A stretch of 64,000 nt of DNA. Source: Gnetum montanum. Lineage: Eukaryota > Streptophyta > Gnetopsida > Gnetales > Gnetaceae. The stretch is from positions 702,973 through 766,972 of the forward strand of contig MNCI01027046.1 of NCBI GenBank assembly GCA_015680685.1, given 5' to 3'. The translations under genes were made by a program, and so were the position numbers. Position 1 is the stretch's first letter, and the number at the start of each line of letters is the position of its first letter. The notes under the pieces were generated by a model. That model had not been told where the DNA came from, did not search any database, and saw only the letters and a list, made by a program, of their open reading frames with translations. Of the stretch, positions 42,961-55,175 are shown one piece after another.

Positions 42961-45767
42961 CCTACGGTTCTAAAGGGCCTTCTCTTACTTCAGCCGCATC
43001 TAATGGTTGAGGCAGTTGTGGTTGCCCTATGAAAGTTGCAACTTCTAGTAGAAGATAGAAGGCATCTAACAATGCCTTCATCCTCTCCTCCTTACTCTAG
43101 GGATCATTCATAGTTCCCATTGCATGAACAATGTGGGCTATAATGGGAACATTCCATAGACAGGGCATTGTAGGGAATAGCTCCTTCACTTTCATGAACT
43201 AGGCAATGAACTATTTACGTTCGATGTCAAATGCTCTAAGTGCATTCTACAACTTCTAGTAATCATTCATCCTCTTGGCTAATTTATTAGTGATTGATCA
43301 TTGATTAGTGAACTTCACCTTGAGAACCTCGAGTTGGGCATTTGTAATCTCAAGCTTTTGCTTGGTTTCTTTATGGTGCTTAAACTCTATCTTGTACAAC
43401 AAGTAAAAGCTAGCCACTTGTTTCTCTAACTTTGATCACATATTAGAGATTGGCAAGCTCTATATACTCTATCATCTCCTCAATTTGTAGCTCCTTCATG
43501 CTGATTTCTACCTTGTTGTATGCATTCAATCCATCAAAGATAGGACACCATACATCATGTCCTTATTGGAGCTGCTAAAGGGCCTCATTCACTTTTTCCT
43601 TTGCTAATTGGATATGTTTTTCATTAACTTCTTTCTATAGACCAACCTTATCTCTATAATGGTTCTTAACTTTCTCAACTGTGAGAGCCTCATTCTTCCA
43701 GGAAGCCATCTCTATTGTAGATTTTTGGGAAAGGGCATAGACTTTCTCCATGAAGAGGTTTTTATTTTTAGATGTCAATCTACTCAATTCATTGTTCACC
43801 TTGGCTAACTACTCCTACTATTGATGGATAAAACCTACCATCTATTACTTTTGTGCATCAACATTTCATAGGCAATGATTCTCTATAGTAACGATCTCAT
43901 TCTCATAATGAGTTTGAACCAAGTCCTTCTAAATATTATGCATGATGGTGTTGGCTAGGGACTGATCAAAGACTACTATCTCCTTGGTGTCCTCAACATC
44001 TTTATGTCTCTTTAAAAGTTCTTAAAAAGCTTCATCTCGTGTTAGTCCTGGGTTGAGAAATATGGAATCAATGAGATGGGCCCTTAATTCGGAAACCTCC
44101 ATAGCCAAGCATTAGTTCTCTGATCTAGTTATTTCTAGTTGCCCCTCCATTATGATGCATTTTCCCTTCACTTCAAGCAATCCTAATTGGGTTAGAGTGA
44201 TGGTATCCAGAAGATCAAAGACATTTGGAATTAGATATTCAGTTCCCACCAGTAGGTCTAGCAACTCCTCATGCTAGGCTATGCTCAATCTACCGCTAAC
44301 AGTTCCTACAGACATCTACACATCTCTTAATGTAGGAATGTCTAGTATAGATGTCGTAGGTGCATTTAGTTCTTCAACAATTTTATTAGCAACTATCGTG
44401 GCCATAGTCTCCTATCCATGGTGCTACATCATTAAGATAGGTTGCTTCTAACCCTTCTCCAGATGCACCAAAAAGGTAGTGATGTTCCTAAAAAATGTCT
44501 AGGAATTGCTGCTATTGTGTAAGAGATACCGTTACCTCTCAAGTACTAGTATATGACATTGTGGGCACCTACATTCTTTGGGCTAAGAAAATTGGTCCCG
44601 CACCTTCCATCTGACTTATGGTTTTGGCCACTTTGTTGAGGTGGCTCATTTCTAGTCAGTACATAGATGGATCACCACCACTTGTTCCTAATTGTTGTTG
44701 TTGCTATTGAAAGAGCTACTCTCAAAGCTGATGCATGCGCTCAAGGGCAGCATGGGACTCCAGTGTTGTTTCATAAGTGGGTGGCAGATGTGGTTATTGC
44801 TACTTCTCTTCTTGAATAACTTTAGCAAGCACCTTGTCCTTCACCATTTTAACCCAAGAGGTGGTTTGAGCTTGATGAATGGTGTCATTCATGTAATGTG
44901 TTATGCCTCCCCTCTTGCATAAATTTCTAATGAGGCACAGAAAAGGGAGTGCCCTTCTTCCACATTCATTCTTCTTAAAATGCTTCTCTATCTTAAGATA
45001 GATTAGCTGTGGAAGGTTAACAAGGAATTTGCCACTTAGAGCGATACATGCAATGGCAAAGAAAGTTGTGATTTTTCTTAGAATCACCATTGGATTAACA
45101 TGAAAGGTTGTAATCTTGAAGTATGCATGTTCTGCATGGTGAGCCAATCAAACTCCTTATGATCTACTCCATAACACCACTGCATCCATTCTTTCTTGAC
45201 ACCAGGATCTTCCTACATTGGAATCTCTACAAGATTTTCCCTAGTTTTTAGTAACCCAAGGGCCTCTAAAATTTCCTTCACCAAGTAAGAGACTGAAATG
45301 TTCTTGATTTTGACTATTGAACTAGCCTACTAATTGTTCTAGAAAAGATATTTCTCTCCCATCTACCACTCCTCGCTAGAAGTGATGGTTGGCCACATGG
45401 AAGAGTTCTGCAATTTCTCTTTGACTTCTAAAGCTACAAACTCCAAGAAAGGTCCAAAGTTCAACTCTTGAAGCATAGATTTCTAGACCTCCTTGTTTGT
45501 GATCTGCTTGAGGCAAGCCTCAGTCAAGGTAACCTCAAGGTTCAATCTCAGTTTTTGTGCCTCATCCCAATGAAACTATTCTATTGTGGTCGCTTCTTCA
45601 GGAATCTATCGAATAGATTCCACTTTGGGCTCCTCCCGAAGAGGTCTCATTACATGGGTTTCTACTTCTTGCACATGGAACTATTCTTCATCCCTTTCGA
45701 TTCTTGGTCGTTTGTCCCTTGGTTGAAATGGTCCTCTTTCCTGCATGTGCTTTTCTTTAGGTGTCAT
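42960..45767 (-). pseudogene. Element D ORF3
   Basis: The ATG (45767-45765) directly follows the splice acceptor: MTPKEKHMQERGPFQPRDKR, with a basic KRPR patch. It reads ETHVMRPLREEPKVESIR, LQELNFGPFLEFVALEVKEK, VKIKNISVSYLVKEILEALG and then an open 115-codon stretch (45147-44800) with HAEHAYFKITTFHVNPMVIL, SGKFLVNLPQLIYLKIEKHF and ALPFLCLIRNLCKRGGITHY. That region resembles the putative plant transposon protein (Transposase_32) domain; the likeness is from memory of the pattern. About 600 further residues are coiled-coil-like. There is no obvious membrane span. Full length would be about 900 residues; many stops occur. Confidence 0.6.
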
Positions 45768-46065
45768 CTGTGGTCACAGCATAACCAAGGATTAGCATAA
45801 GGTGTGTAATTTATAATCTTTAAGTACCTTATCTCGTTGGGTAGTTACACTAAGGCTAATTTTTTACCATGATAGATTGATAATTTTATTATTATTTTAA
45901 TGTTATTTAATTTTTAATGCTACAAGAGCTTGCTGGAAGGGTTTAACTTCTTCAAATTGATTTTGATATTAGTTTCTTAGTTAAACCTTTGTGGGAATTA
46001 GAAAAATTTCAAAAAACATTTTGTCAAAAACCTAAGCTTTGTGATCCCCACAACAAAGAGCTTAC
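45768..46065 (-). other. Intron upstream of element D ORF3
   Basis: The donor AGGAG|GTAAGC lies at 46065 and the acceptor GACCACAG at 45768, directly before the ORF3 ATG; length is 298 bp. A CTAATCCTTGG branch-like word lies about 30 bp from the acceptor, matching CTAACCCTTGG in A. The leader exon before it (46200-46066) also aligns with A (GAGTTTTTGAAATTTTCAGA; CCATAACCTTCC). Confidence 0.58.
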
Positions 46066-46200
46066 CTCCTATAGCTGCAGGACAAAAAAAACAGAGTGAA
46101 TCGAACAAACGGTTAGGAAGTTATAACTCTTGGAAGGTTATGGACTCTGAAAATTTCAAAAACTCGCCCCTTGTTTGAGCTCAAATGTGAAAAATTTTCA

Positions 46201-46305
46201 AAGTGTGGTTGTATATATATAAAATTTTTACCTTACATCGACAAGGTCCCATCAACAGGTGGGCTGCATTTATGACATCCCATCAATAGAGCTATTCTAG
46301 AAAAT
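46201..46305 (-). promoter_or_regulatory. Internal U3-like cassette of element D
   Basis: The minus strand reads ATTGATGGGATGTC, GTTGATGGGACC and TTGTCGATGTAAGG, then a TATA tract TTTTATATATATAC (46224-46211). The GATGGGAY words are the ones specific to D's own LTR U3. The cassette is about 150 bp upstream of the leader splice donor, as in element A. Confidence 0.5.
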
Positions 46306-47850
46306 TTTTCACTTAAAATATTTCTAAGAATACAAAGAGTTTTAACATGAAATTAGGGTCTACAGAGAGCTAGAAAATCCATGAACATGATGAAAAACTT
46401 AAAGAGGGCTTATTAATTCACAAAAATTGGAGAATGAAATTTTTATTGAAAAAATGCTTTAGGAAGTGCATAGTTGGATGCAACTAATGGGGAATGCAAA
46501 ATTACTTGATTGTGAAAATGCCTAAGGATAAGAAACTTAACTAGCCCAACTAAGAGATATGCATGTAAGTCCTTCCCATAGTAGGCTCATGCCCTTTTTT
46601 CCTTTACATATTCTCAAACCAAGGAGTTTGTGGGCCCCACAGTTGATTAATGGTTATGAAAAGTTAAGGACCTAATCCAAAAGAATCTACCTAAGAATTT
46701 TAAAATGTCAAACTAAGACATTAAAAAAAACATGGAAACTAGTAGTGAGGTGAATTATGGAAAGCATTGGTGGAAGAGAAAGAGAAAGTGGAATGAAGTT
46801 CATCTCATGGTCACATGAAGTCCCTTTGTGGACTTTATGGTTAAATGACCTAATAAAGTCCATCATTATTCTAGATCAAAACAAACCACTTTTAGTGACT
46901 TCACATCAATACCCTAAGACTAGTCCTCCCCCTCAAGACATAAGAATTCCCCCACAAATCAATCACTATTCCTTATTAAAAAGAAAAGAGAAGCAAGAAG
47001 TGAGAAAGAACCTGAGTTAGAGGGGACCTTTAAGCATGGGCAACATGTCTTTCTAGTCCCATAACTAGTGCTTGTACCCCATATTTTTTCTAACAGGTGT
47101 GCTTTGAATTTTCATCATTTTTTTGGGTTTTATGTTTTTATGGGTTTTTGGATGGAAACCACACCATGCAAAGACTTATTAACTTATTTTTCTTAGTTGA
47201 CATAGAATGATAAAAAATCCATGAAAAACACTTAAGCACTCAAGTGAGTAGGCAAGTACAAAGAGCATCGAGTCCCCTTGAAGTCACACCCTTATCAATC
47301 CATTTGATCTTTCCTAAGTTTGAAAACTACCAAGGTCAATATTTCATTAAAATTTCATTTGAAAGGAAGCTCATATTTCCAAAACCAAGAATACCATAGA
47401 TTATAGTGGATGGGTGGACAACATAGGCCCACTGCCTATTCTATGAAAAAAAACCTTTGCCCTAGTTATCAATCATCAAAATTCAAAAATAAAAACTAGA
47501 CATTAACAATCAAAAACATTAAGTACAAACCACCATTAGCAAAATAGCTACAGCATCACTGTGTCCTATTGGCAACAGCAATTTATTAGAAAAACATAAG
47601 AAAAATCAAATGAAAGTAAAGTAAAATATAAAAGAAATTGTAAAATATTTAAGAAAGATAAAATGTACTAATAATGTTGTAAAACAAAAAAAATGTGAAA
47701 AATAATAGTGTGTAAAAACAAAAAGATGTAAAGTCAAAGAAAGTGTAAAACAAAAAGATATAAAACAAAGAAAGTGTAAAATAAAAAATTGTAAAACAAA
47801 AAAGTGTAAAAATTAAAGTGCCACTTGATTAGTTAGCATAGATGGCCATC
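46306..47850 (-). other. Element D post-integrase region with conserved blocks
   Basis: Minus strand: a simple-sequence tract at 47830-47640 (repeats of TTTTGTTTTACACTTTCTT type) follows integrase. Block 1 lies at about 47185-47010 (GTCTTTGCATGGTGTGG; GTTGCCCATGCTTAAAGG) and block 2 at about 46625-46560 (GGGCATGAGCCTACTATGGG). The plus-strand ORF at 46757-47020 overlaps these and has no motif. I see no other gene. Confidence 0.58.
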
Positions 47851-49240
47851 TTCCCCATGACTGAGTTGGAAAGAGGAGATTTTAAAAATTGAGCAAGGTT
47901 GTTCATCTGATAAGGTGTTTCTTGCACTAGTTTGTTTAGGCTCATGGAAAGGTTTTAATTATTGCATGTTGACCAGCTACTTCTTATTTAGGCTCTCAAG
48001 TTTTTAGATAAACATGGTCCTAGAAGGAAAGGTCTCATAAATGATGTAAGGCCCTTCCCACAATGTCTGGAACTTAGTCTTTTGAGATACATGTGTGAGG
48101 TTCCAGTAGAGGACCTTATCTCTAGGTTGAAATTTTACTTTCCTTATTCTAAGTTCATGGTAATTTTCTGTTGAATGCCTTATGCACTTCATTCAAACAT
48201 AGGGCCACCAATCTATTCTCATTTAGCACATTAAGATTGATCAATCTTTCTTTTTGTGCTAAGCTAAGGTCAAGATTAAGGTCACAAGTTGTTGAAAGTA
48301 TATGGAGCTCAGACTAAATTCAAAGAGTTGGCAATTTCCCATACACCAGCTCATAGGGAGAGTAGCCTATAGGGAGTTTTCATTTTGAGTAGTAAGCCCA
48401 AAGGACATCATTAAGTTTTGTGCTCTAGTCTCTCCTATATTTGCTAATTATTCTAGTTAGGATTTTAGAGATCTTCCTATTAGTAACCTAAGCTTAACCG
48501 TTGGCTTGGGAATGGTAGGGTGTTGTTAATTTATGCTCTACCCCCAAGTGTTGCATGAATTTGTGAAAGGTAATGCCTATAAAATAAGTACCATTGTTAG
48601 AAATTAATGCATGTGGCATCCCAATCCTATTTCCAATGTTCCATTATAGAAACTAACTAGCAATAAAAAATGTACAATTGGTGACAGCTACTAGTTTTGT
48701 CCATTTCATACAATAGTCAATAGCAACTATGATGCACACCTTTCCATTTGACATGGTTGTGATGGGACCTATGAAGTTAATGCCCTAGATGTCGAAGGGT
48801 TCCAGTTGTTGGATCCACTACTAAGGTTTCTTCATTTGAGTGGTTATCCCACCATCACGTTGATAGCATTCACAAGGGTGAATGAAGATGTGGACATCCT
48901 TGAAGAGTGTTGGGTAATAATACCCTGCCATTACGATCTTAATGATCATGCATCTCTCAGCATAATGGTCCCCATGATAACCCTCATGAGAATCTTAGAG
49001 AATGTGCAATTAGTCAATGTCAGGAACACACCAACAAACCAAGCCATTAGCACACACCTTGTAAAGATGTCCATTAATCTTCATGAAGTGGTTGGTCTGA
49101 TGAAGAAACTATTCTTTCTTCATGTGATCTTACTCTTATGGCATCTCCTAAATGAGAAGATAAGTGAGGATGCCATCATACCATGTAGGTTCATTGGGCA
49201 CTTGTTCATTTATCACACTAGCAAAGAGAAGCTCATCAAG
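47850..49240 (-). pseudogene. Element D integrase
   Basis: The minus-strand zinc domain reads SHEGYHGDHYAERC, MAGYYYPTLFKDVHIFIHPC and ECYQRDGG. The core has NFIGPITTMSNGKVCIIVA-type residues, LISNNGTYF (second Asp to Asn) and QANG*A*VTNRK, where the catalytic Glu codon is a TAG. The C-terminus contains LRIRKVKFQPRDKVLYW and TLWEGPYIIYETFPSRT (48140-48010). Confidence 0.8.
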
Positions 49241-49830
49241 AAACTAATCTAAAAGTGGACTTTCCTTCTCTTTGTTGTCCCATCATAACTAAGACAAGTG
49301 ATTAGAAACCACATTTTTAGTTCCATTTCAATCTACCATTGTAAGATCAAACTTCTACAAGATCACTAGCCACTGTATGACATGGGGACTCACTATTGGC
49401 TTATTCATTAGGAAGTGGATTGCACTATGATCTGTGTACATGAATACCTTATATCCAAGCACATAGTGCTTGCTTGAACTTCTCCAAGGTATACACCACC
49501 ACCATTAGCTCTTTCTCTATTATGGTATAGTTCAGTTGTACACCCACAATGCTTCAACTTGCACAATGGATGTAATATGGATGTTTCTGATCATCCAATT
49601 GCATAAGCATAGCTTCCAAGGCATAGTTTGATGTATCCATCATAATGTGAAATGGTCAAGACCAATCAAGTGCTTGTAGAATTTGAGTTTCTACAAGATT
49701 ATCTTCAAGTTTCTAGAATGCCTTTTTACATTCCTTAGTCCATACAAGGAAAGCATCTTTCTTTGTCAGCTCCACCAATGGTTTAGTGATCTTAGAGAAA
49801 TTCTTTATGAATCATCGATAGTAGCCAGTG
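49241..49830 (-). pseudogene. Element D RNase H
   Basis: Minus-strand residues matching element B include the tail of the thumb (ISLRSLNHWW/ELTKKDAFLV region, about 49800-49740), a decayed IMMDTSNYALEAMLMQLDDQ (about 49640-49590), NYTIIEKELMVVVYTLEKFK (about 49520-49475) and SAIHFLMNKPIVSPHVIQWL (about 49425-49370). Frameshifts divide it. Confidence 0.7.
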
Positions 49831-50640
49831 TGTCCAAGGAATGACTTGACATCTTTAACAATTTTTGATTGATGAGTTATTCCTTAGATGATCTTAATCT
49901 TTTTAGGATTCACCTAAATCCTTGCTTGTGAGATTCTGTGCTCCAAAACAATACCCTTTTGAACCATCAAATGGCTCTTTTTCCAGTTAAGCCAAAGATT
50001 AGTCTCTACACACATTTTAAGCACTTGCTTAAGGCAATCTAGGGCTTGCTCAAAGGTAGCGCCATAGGTGGATAGTCATCCATGAAGACTTCCACCCTGC
50101 TACCAATCTTCTATTGAGAAATGCTAAGGATAAGGCATTGGAAGGTTATAGGGGCATTACATAGACCAAAAGTAATTTTTTATATGCAAGAGTCCCAAGT
50201 ATACTTGTAAATGTAGTTTTGGCCTTATCTTCAGGTGTAATCTGAACCTAGTTATAGCCACTATAACCATCCAAAAAGCTATAAAAGCAATGTCCAAAGA
50301 TACTATCCAACACCTAATCCACAAATGGAAATGGGAAATGATCTTTTTAGGTCATCATGTTTAACAACCTAAAGTTAATACAGATCCTCCACTTGCCACC
50401 TTTCTTTGGCATGATCACAAGTGAGCTAACCCACTCACTATCCACAATGGAATAGATGAACCCCGCCTTGAGGAGTTGTTCAATCTCCTCCTTAATGATC
50501 TACTTCAACTTAGGGTTTAACCACCGTTGTAGTTACTTCTTTGACTTTAAGGAAGGATCAATATAGATGTAATGCTAGCATATCCTAGGATCAATCCTAG
50601 TGAGTTTGGGATATGACCAAGCAAAGGCTATTGGCCATTT
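49831..50640 (-). pseudogene. Element D reverse transcriptase
   Basis: The minus-strand RT has EEIEQLLKAGFIYSIVDSEW (about 50495-50435), VSSLVIMPKKGGKWRICI, HCFYSFLDGYSGYN and an intact VFMDDYPPMA catalytic box (about 50090-50065). The C-terminal part LNWKKSHLMVQKGIVLEHRI lies at about 49995-49930. The Asp pair is kept although the frame is broken. Homologous to B. Confidence 0.8.
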
Positions 50641-51129
50641 GTTAACCACCTTCAATAGCTTCTCTTTCTGTTCAAGAGAAAGGTTGGCATTGATTATTAT
50701 TGGCTTGTAATTTTTTAGAAATGCATATTCCATGTTAGCAAGTAGAGTTTTTAACTCTAAGTGCTTCTATTTAAAATTTTTAGGAATTTCCAACTCTCCC
50801 TAATAAGTGTCATTAGTTTCATAATCGAAGAGTTGGCAAAGAACTTGCTCTAGTTCATCCATGCCTTCAACATTGGCACTTGTCAGTCTCTCAGTTGGTT
50901 CCATGCAAAGGGTGCTACTTTCAAGATTAACTGTCAACCACGAGGTATCCTCCTATTTTGTGGCTACTACATGTAGGCACCTTTGAATATCTATTTCATC
51001 TGCACATTGTTTGCATGTTGTGATTGATGTACTTTTGATGGTCCATAGTTTCTACACGCAGTTACACCCTATATCACTATATGCAATACATGGAACTTTC
51101 TTCTTCTCAATCTTTTCAAATGAATTTTC

Positions 51130-51960
51130 CTAGGAAATCTCCAAGGAAAGGTCTCTGATGCCTAGTCATGTATCAATAATACTTAGCCAAGTTCATTCTA
51201 AGATGATTGGGAAGTTCCCCTTGTAGTTGTTAACTTAGATAACTAGAAAATTGGTAGAATAGGACCAACCACATATGGTAATCACAATGTCCTCCACTAG
51301 TCCCAAAGGAACAATGATATACTGATCTATCAACTTAAGATGAATGTTGCTCTTCTTAAGTGGAGGCAAATTAGGCTTTGTACATCTCATGAGAAATCAT
51401 ATTAACACTAGAACTTGAATCAAGAAGAGCCTTGCATGGCTCATTCCCAGTGATTTGCAAATAGATTAAGGAACTTCTAAGATTAGATCTTTTTCTAGGA
51501 AGGTGGCCAGCCTTTATCCAATCAGTTATCGCATGGGTTAGCATGATGGTATACACTTTAGAAGGTGTTTGGTTTGAAGGAGACTTGAGTGAATTAGATG
51601 CAAAAGATGAGCAAGGAGTAGAGTTATCAACAACATGAGTATGTGAGCACTTTGTAGGACTATTGTTTTGGAAGAATGATCTTTTTCTTGATCTAGTTTT
51701 TGAACCACTTGGCTAAAGAACTGGTTGTAAGTTAACAGCCTTGGTAGCATTACGTTGCTATGGCTAGGTTGGAATCTCATCCTACAATGATGAAGCATGT
51801 GGTAATTGGGTTGAGGATAGAGGGACATGTATAGAAGAATGAGGGGATGATAAGGATATGTGGAGTCCTCTCTTGGAGATGGAGAATCAGCTCTATAGTA
51901 CTCAGAAGGGTAGTAGTGATGTTGGAATGACGCATACTAGAAGAGTAATGTAGAAACATG
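51130..51960 (-). pseudogene. Element D protease and upstream spacer
   Basis: TIMLTHAITDWIKAGHLPRK and SSLIYLQITGNEPCKALLDS lie at 51556-51400, followed by SSSVNMISHEMYKA. The catalytic DSG is DSS here. The spacer before it (QKLDQEKDHSSKT and Pro/Ser/His-rich sequence up to 51960) corresponds to B's Pro/Gln/Tyr-rich region. The linker towards RT (down to about 50650) contains a decayed KKVPCIAYSDIG stretch. Confidence 0.78.
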
Positions 51961-52189
51961 GGTTGCTAAACATTATGCCTATATGGATCTAGTTGCTAGT
52001 AAGGGTACTATTACCTTGGCATTCCCCACAACTATGGATGCTACCACTAATGATACTACTCAAATAGTTGTGGTGGAGCTCCACTTGGATAATAAGCTTA
52101 TTGTTGGTGAAATTACCTTTGGTTGCATTGAGGATAAGACAACCTTCTGGGTGCTTACCTTTTGGCCAATCTAGGATTTAGAGTGTACA

Positions 52190-54160
52190 CCCAAGATTCT
52201 TGCAAGTGTGACATAATGGAACAACATCCCTTATGATGTTCGTATTGGCAAATGTCACACCCATCATCATCATCTAATTTAGACTCCATAACCTCCTCTA
52301 CTACAGCAACCTAACCCTTATCCCTTTAGTGGGCACATTCAGCTTCCTTCCTTCTCTTGTGATCATGATTACTACTTTGCTCTTTGGATGTCTTTACTAT
52401 TTTCAAAGTAATTTTAAACTTTTTATCTAAAGAGTTCCACATTTTGTCTACCTTAGCTAAAATTTTGGAGATAGATTTTTGGATCGGCAAGGTTTTTCAT
52501 TGTACCACCTCATCAAGTGGTGTCTCCTCCTCATTATCACAAAATCAAACTTCCCTTTTTCTAATGGAAGGATCCTAGTTATACTCCTCCATACTTTCTC
52601 TCTTTCTTAGCTCTCCTTCTTCTTTAGTAACCTACTCAACAAGCCTTTGGATATCATGGGCTCCAATTTTCAACAATCTCCCTTATGTATAGATCCTAGG
52701 AATTCTTCTTGTTTCTAATCAAATCCCATCTTTGATATGACAAAGTTGCTTCCTTTGATAATAAGCATGGCCAAGACATTGATGCAAAAGAGAATAGTAC
52801 GTGTCCATGGCTATGTCCAAGGGTTCATGTGTCCCTTTTCTCTAACCTTGGATTTGCTTCCTCAAGTTGGACACTTGAGAGTATGTCTGATACTTCTCAT
52901 TAAAGAGCTCAAGCATCATACTCCATCTACAAATTTATTCCAACTTGAAAGATAGGTACCAACTTTCAGCTTCTTTTATGAGTGTCCTTGGGAATAGATT
53001 AATTTTTTCCCATTCATTTTCCATGTTCTATAAGGCATAAGCATTTTGAAAGGATTGTATATGATTTTGTAGTTATAAATTGTATTCCCCTTCAAACTTG
53101 GGGATATTGTTCATATCCAACCACTTTATTTAGCTATCTTTCACATGCCTTGATCAAACTCTCATTGCCTTTGCAATATTCATCATGTTTTATATTGCAA
53201 GAAAAGGCTTATATAGTCATGGCCTCTATGATGGTCATGATGCCTATGATGCCCTCTACTATTCCTTCTTTCATGGTGGTGAGCCTTCCTTGAATGCCCT
53301 TGCCCCTGATCTTGACTGGTCCAGCAAGCCCTATAATCATCCTTATCCCACTAGTCACCTCCATTACCATCATTCCCTTTGTAGCTTTGGTTAGAGCTAG
53401 AGGAGGAAGAAGAGAATGCCAAAGGTGAAGAGGAAGGAGGACTAGCACTACAGTGCCTATCATCCCCTCTTTGATGGTCATGGTCATGATCATCATCATG
53501 ATGTTTGTCCATGTCCCTGATATGACTTCCACCTTTGGATCTCCCATGATCATGGGACCCATTCTTTCCTAAACTAGGATTACTTACAATGAATTGTAAA
53601 TTCTAATTCATGCCTCCTTCATTAAAACCAAAGGGAGGAGAGCCAGTGAAATGAGGACTCCTAGAGAAGGGATCATCACTATCCTTTTAGCCTAGCAAGA
53701 ACAAGGGATTATTGAACCATTTTCTCTTCACAACTTCATAGCATTTCTCCCATTGCTAATCATTTTTACATTATACTTTAGTTGGATGGTAATTCATGGA
53801 GTCATGATCCTACACAATGTATAGCATGGAGCCCCTAGATGCCCAACCTCATAAGAGTCTGTTAGAGCATCATAGGAACTGATTGATCAGGCAACAACAC
53901 AATGTTACCCTCCATGTCTCTCGACTGCATTTAATCATCTTGATGAAGGATGAATGTGAAATCAAGTACATACTCATCAGGATGAGTATATACCACCTAG
54001 CATTATTGAGGCATTGATGGATTTGATAGTTCATTCCTTTGATTACATGTGTGCTTGAATTTTAGTATAGAATCATCCCTATGAGAAGAAGACAATTTTT
54101 TATTAGAAGAAAAATTAGGGTGCTTTTTACAATTATTATTAGTTAGAATGATTGTGACTT
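52190..54160 (-). pseudogene. Element D gag
   Basis: Minus strand: an N-terminal segment YTHPDEYVLDFTFILHQDD and RDMEGNIVLLPDQSVPMML (about 53990-53860) matches B. A His/Arg/Asp-rich linker follows (HHDDDHDHDHQRGDD, HHHERRNSRGHHRHHDHHRG). The Gag domain is frameshifted, with IYNYKIIYNPFKMLMPYRTW and a WSKFVDGV-like end. A zinc-knuckle-like DGCDICQYEHHKGC (CX2CX3HX3C) lies at about 52265-52225. The listed 117-codon frame at 53209-53562 is a shadow of the His-rich frame. Confidence 0.72.
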
Positions 54161-54229
54161 TAAGGTTCAATCCAACAATGTGAATAATTTTTCACCAAGT
54201 CCTAGATAGTGCATGTAACTAACTAAAGT

Positions 54230-54247
54230 CTCTAGAAACAACTTCAA
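54230..54247 (-). promoter_or_regulatory. Element D primer-binding site (decayed)
   Basis: The sequence adjoining the 5' LTR on the minus strand, TGAAGTTGTTTCTAGAGA, matches the tRNA-Asp complement at only 10 of 18 positions, with most mismatches transitions. Its position and its agreement with B and C support it. Confidence 0.4.
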
Positions 54248-55132
54248 TCATGAGCAAAAAGTATACCCTATGCAGAACCATATGAATCACTAGCATTCAC
54301 CTAGTGATCTATTCAAATTCCAGAGACTTTAGGTTTTTAAGTACACTAGTTCTAGGAGGTGAAACTAACCATTTCAATCATTATCTTCCTAGTTCCACTT
54401 ATGAAGTTCAAGGGTATGGTTAAGTGTAATCGAGGTATGTGATTTTTATCATTTTATCTGTTTTTTGAATTAAGTCAGCTAAGAATCAAGAATAAAGAAT
54501 AAAGTAATTTAATGTCTAACTAGTTTAATCACTAACTAATATCTAACTATTCCTAACATAAGCATCTGTTCCCACTTGTCGTACACATCCTAAACACATA
54601 TAACACTTCTAGGTTACCAAACATTAAGTGTTACCAAGATTACCAAGCATTAGATGTATGCTCAAAGTGGTCGTAATTATGTGTGCTATTAAATCTATAT
54701 TAATTAATCACTTAATTACTTAAAACATTAATGGAAATTTTTTAAATATTAAATTCTTAAAGAAAATAATTAATCTAGTCCAACTGCTACAAGGTTTAAT
54801 CAAAAAGCTTATCTTTGTTACTACACACACTAAAGTGCTTAGGTAAAACAATGCTTGAATAAATATTCATATACTCTAACTCCTACTATGGGTACTTAGA
54901 AAATATTTTTACTTTTAAATGGGAAAACTACTAGAGCTTCCCTACAACTAAGAATGGCATGCTATAAATGTGATAGGTAGGTGCACATTTATAGGCGAAA
55001 AAAGGTGTCCCGTCAATGGGTACATGTCAATGGGTCAAACCCTACGTCAACGAGATCACATCAATGAGATCCTATCAACAAGGTTGCATCAATAACATCT
55101 TGTCAACATGGCCAAACCATGACAACTCATCA
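54248..55132 (-). mobile_element. Element D 5' LTR
   Basis: The minus strand starts TGATGAGTTGTCATGG at 55132 and ends TTGCTCATGA at 54248; length is 885 bp. The U3 GATGGGAY repeats and the TATA (GCCTATAAATGTGC, about 54990) match the 3' LTR. Confidence 0.9.
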
Positions 55133-55137
55133 CTTGC

Positions 55138-55175
55138 TATGAGGGTCTTCCTTCTATTGGTATTTTAAGAGCCAT
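55138..55175 (-). pseudogene. Element E ORF3, first codons
   Basis: MALKIPIEGRPS begins at 55175 directly after a GATTGTAG acceptor, then a TAG and Gln. It joins GRKRPRGRGRGE at 41838 when element D and one target copy are removed. This shows the same AG|ATG splice layout as A and D. Confidence 0.5.

Larger units (their letters stand above)
41839..55132 (-). mobile_element. Element D: full-length Athila-like element with ORF3
   Basis: The minus-strand element is 13.3 kb with LTRs at 54248-55132 (5') and 41839-42705 (3') and a perfect target duplication CTTGC (41834-41838 and 55133-55137). Its order is gag, protease, RT, RNase H, integrase, noncoding blocks, internal cassette, intron, ORF3 and PPT. 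It is the only element in the window with both LTRs and ORF3, so it best shows the ancestral layout. It sits inside codon 14-15 of element E's ORF3. Stops in every ORF make it defective. Confidence 0.92.

Noticed and set aside
48806-49252. 148-codon plus-strand ORF
   Set aside because: It lies antisense to element D integrase, whose zinc-finger residues are readable on the minus strand.
53209-53562. 117-codon Met/Ile-rich minus-strand ORF
   Set aside because: It is an alternative frame of the His/Arg/Asp-rich Gag linker of element D; the Met/Ile bias comes from CAT/GAT repeats.
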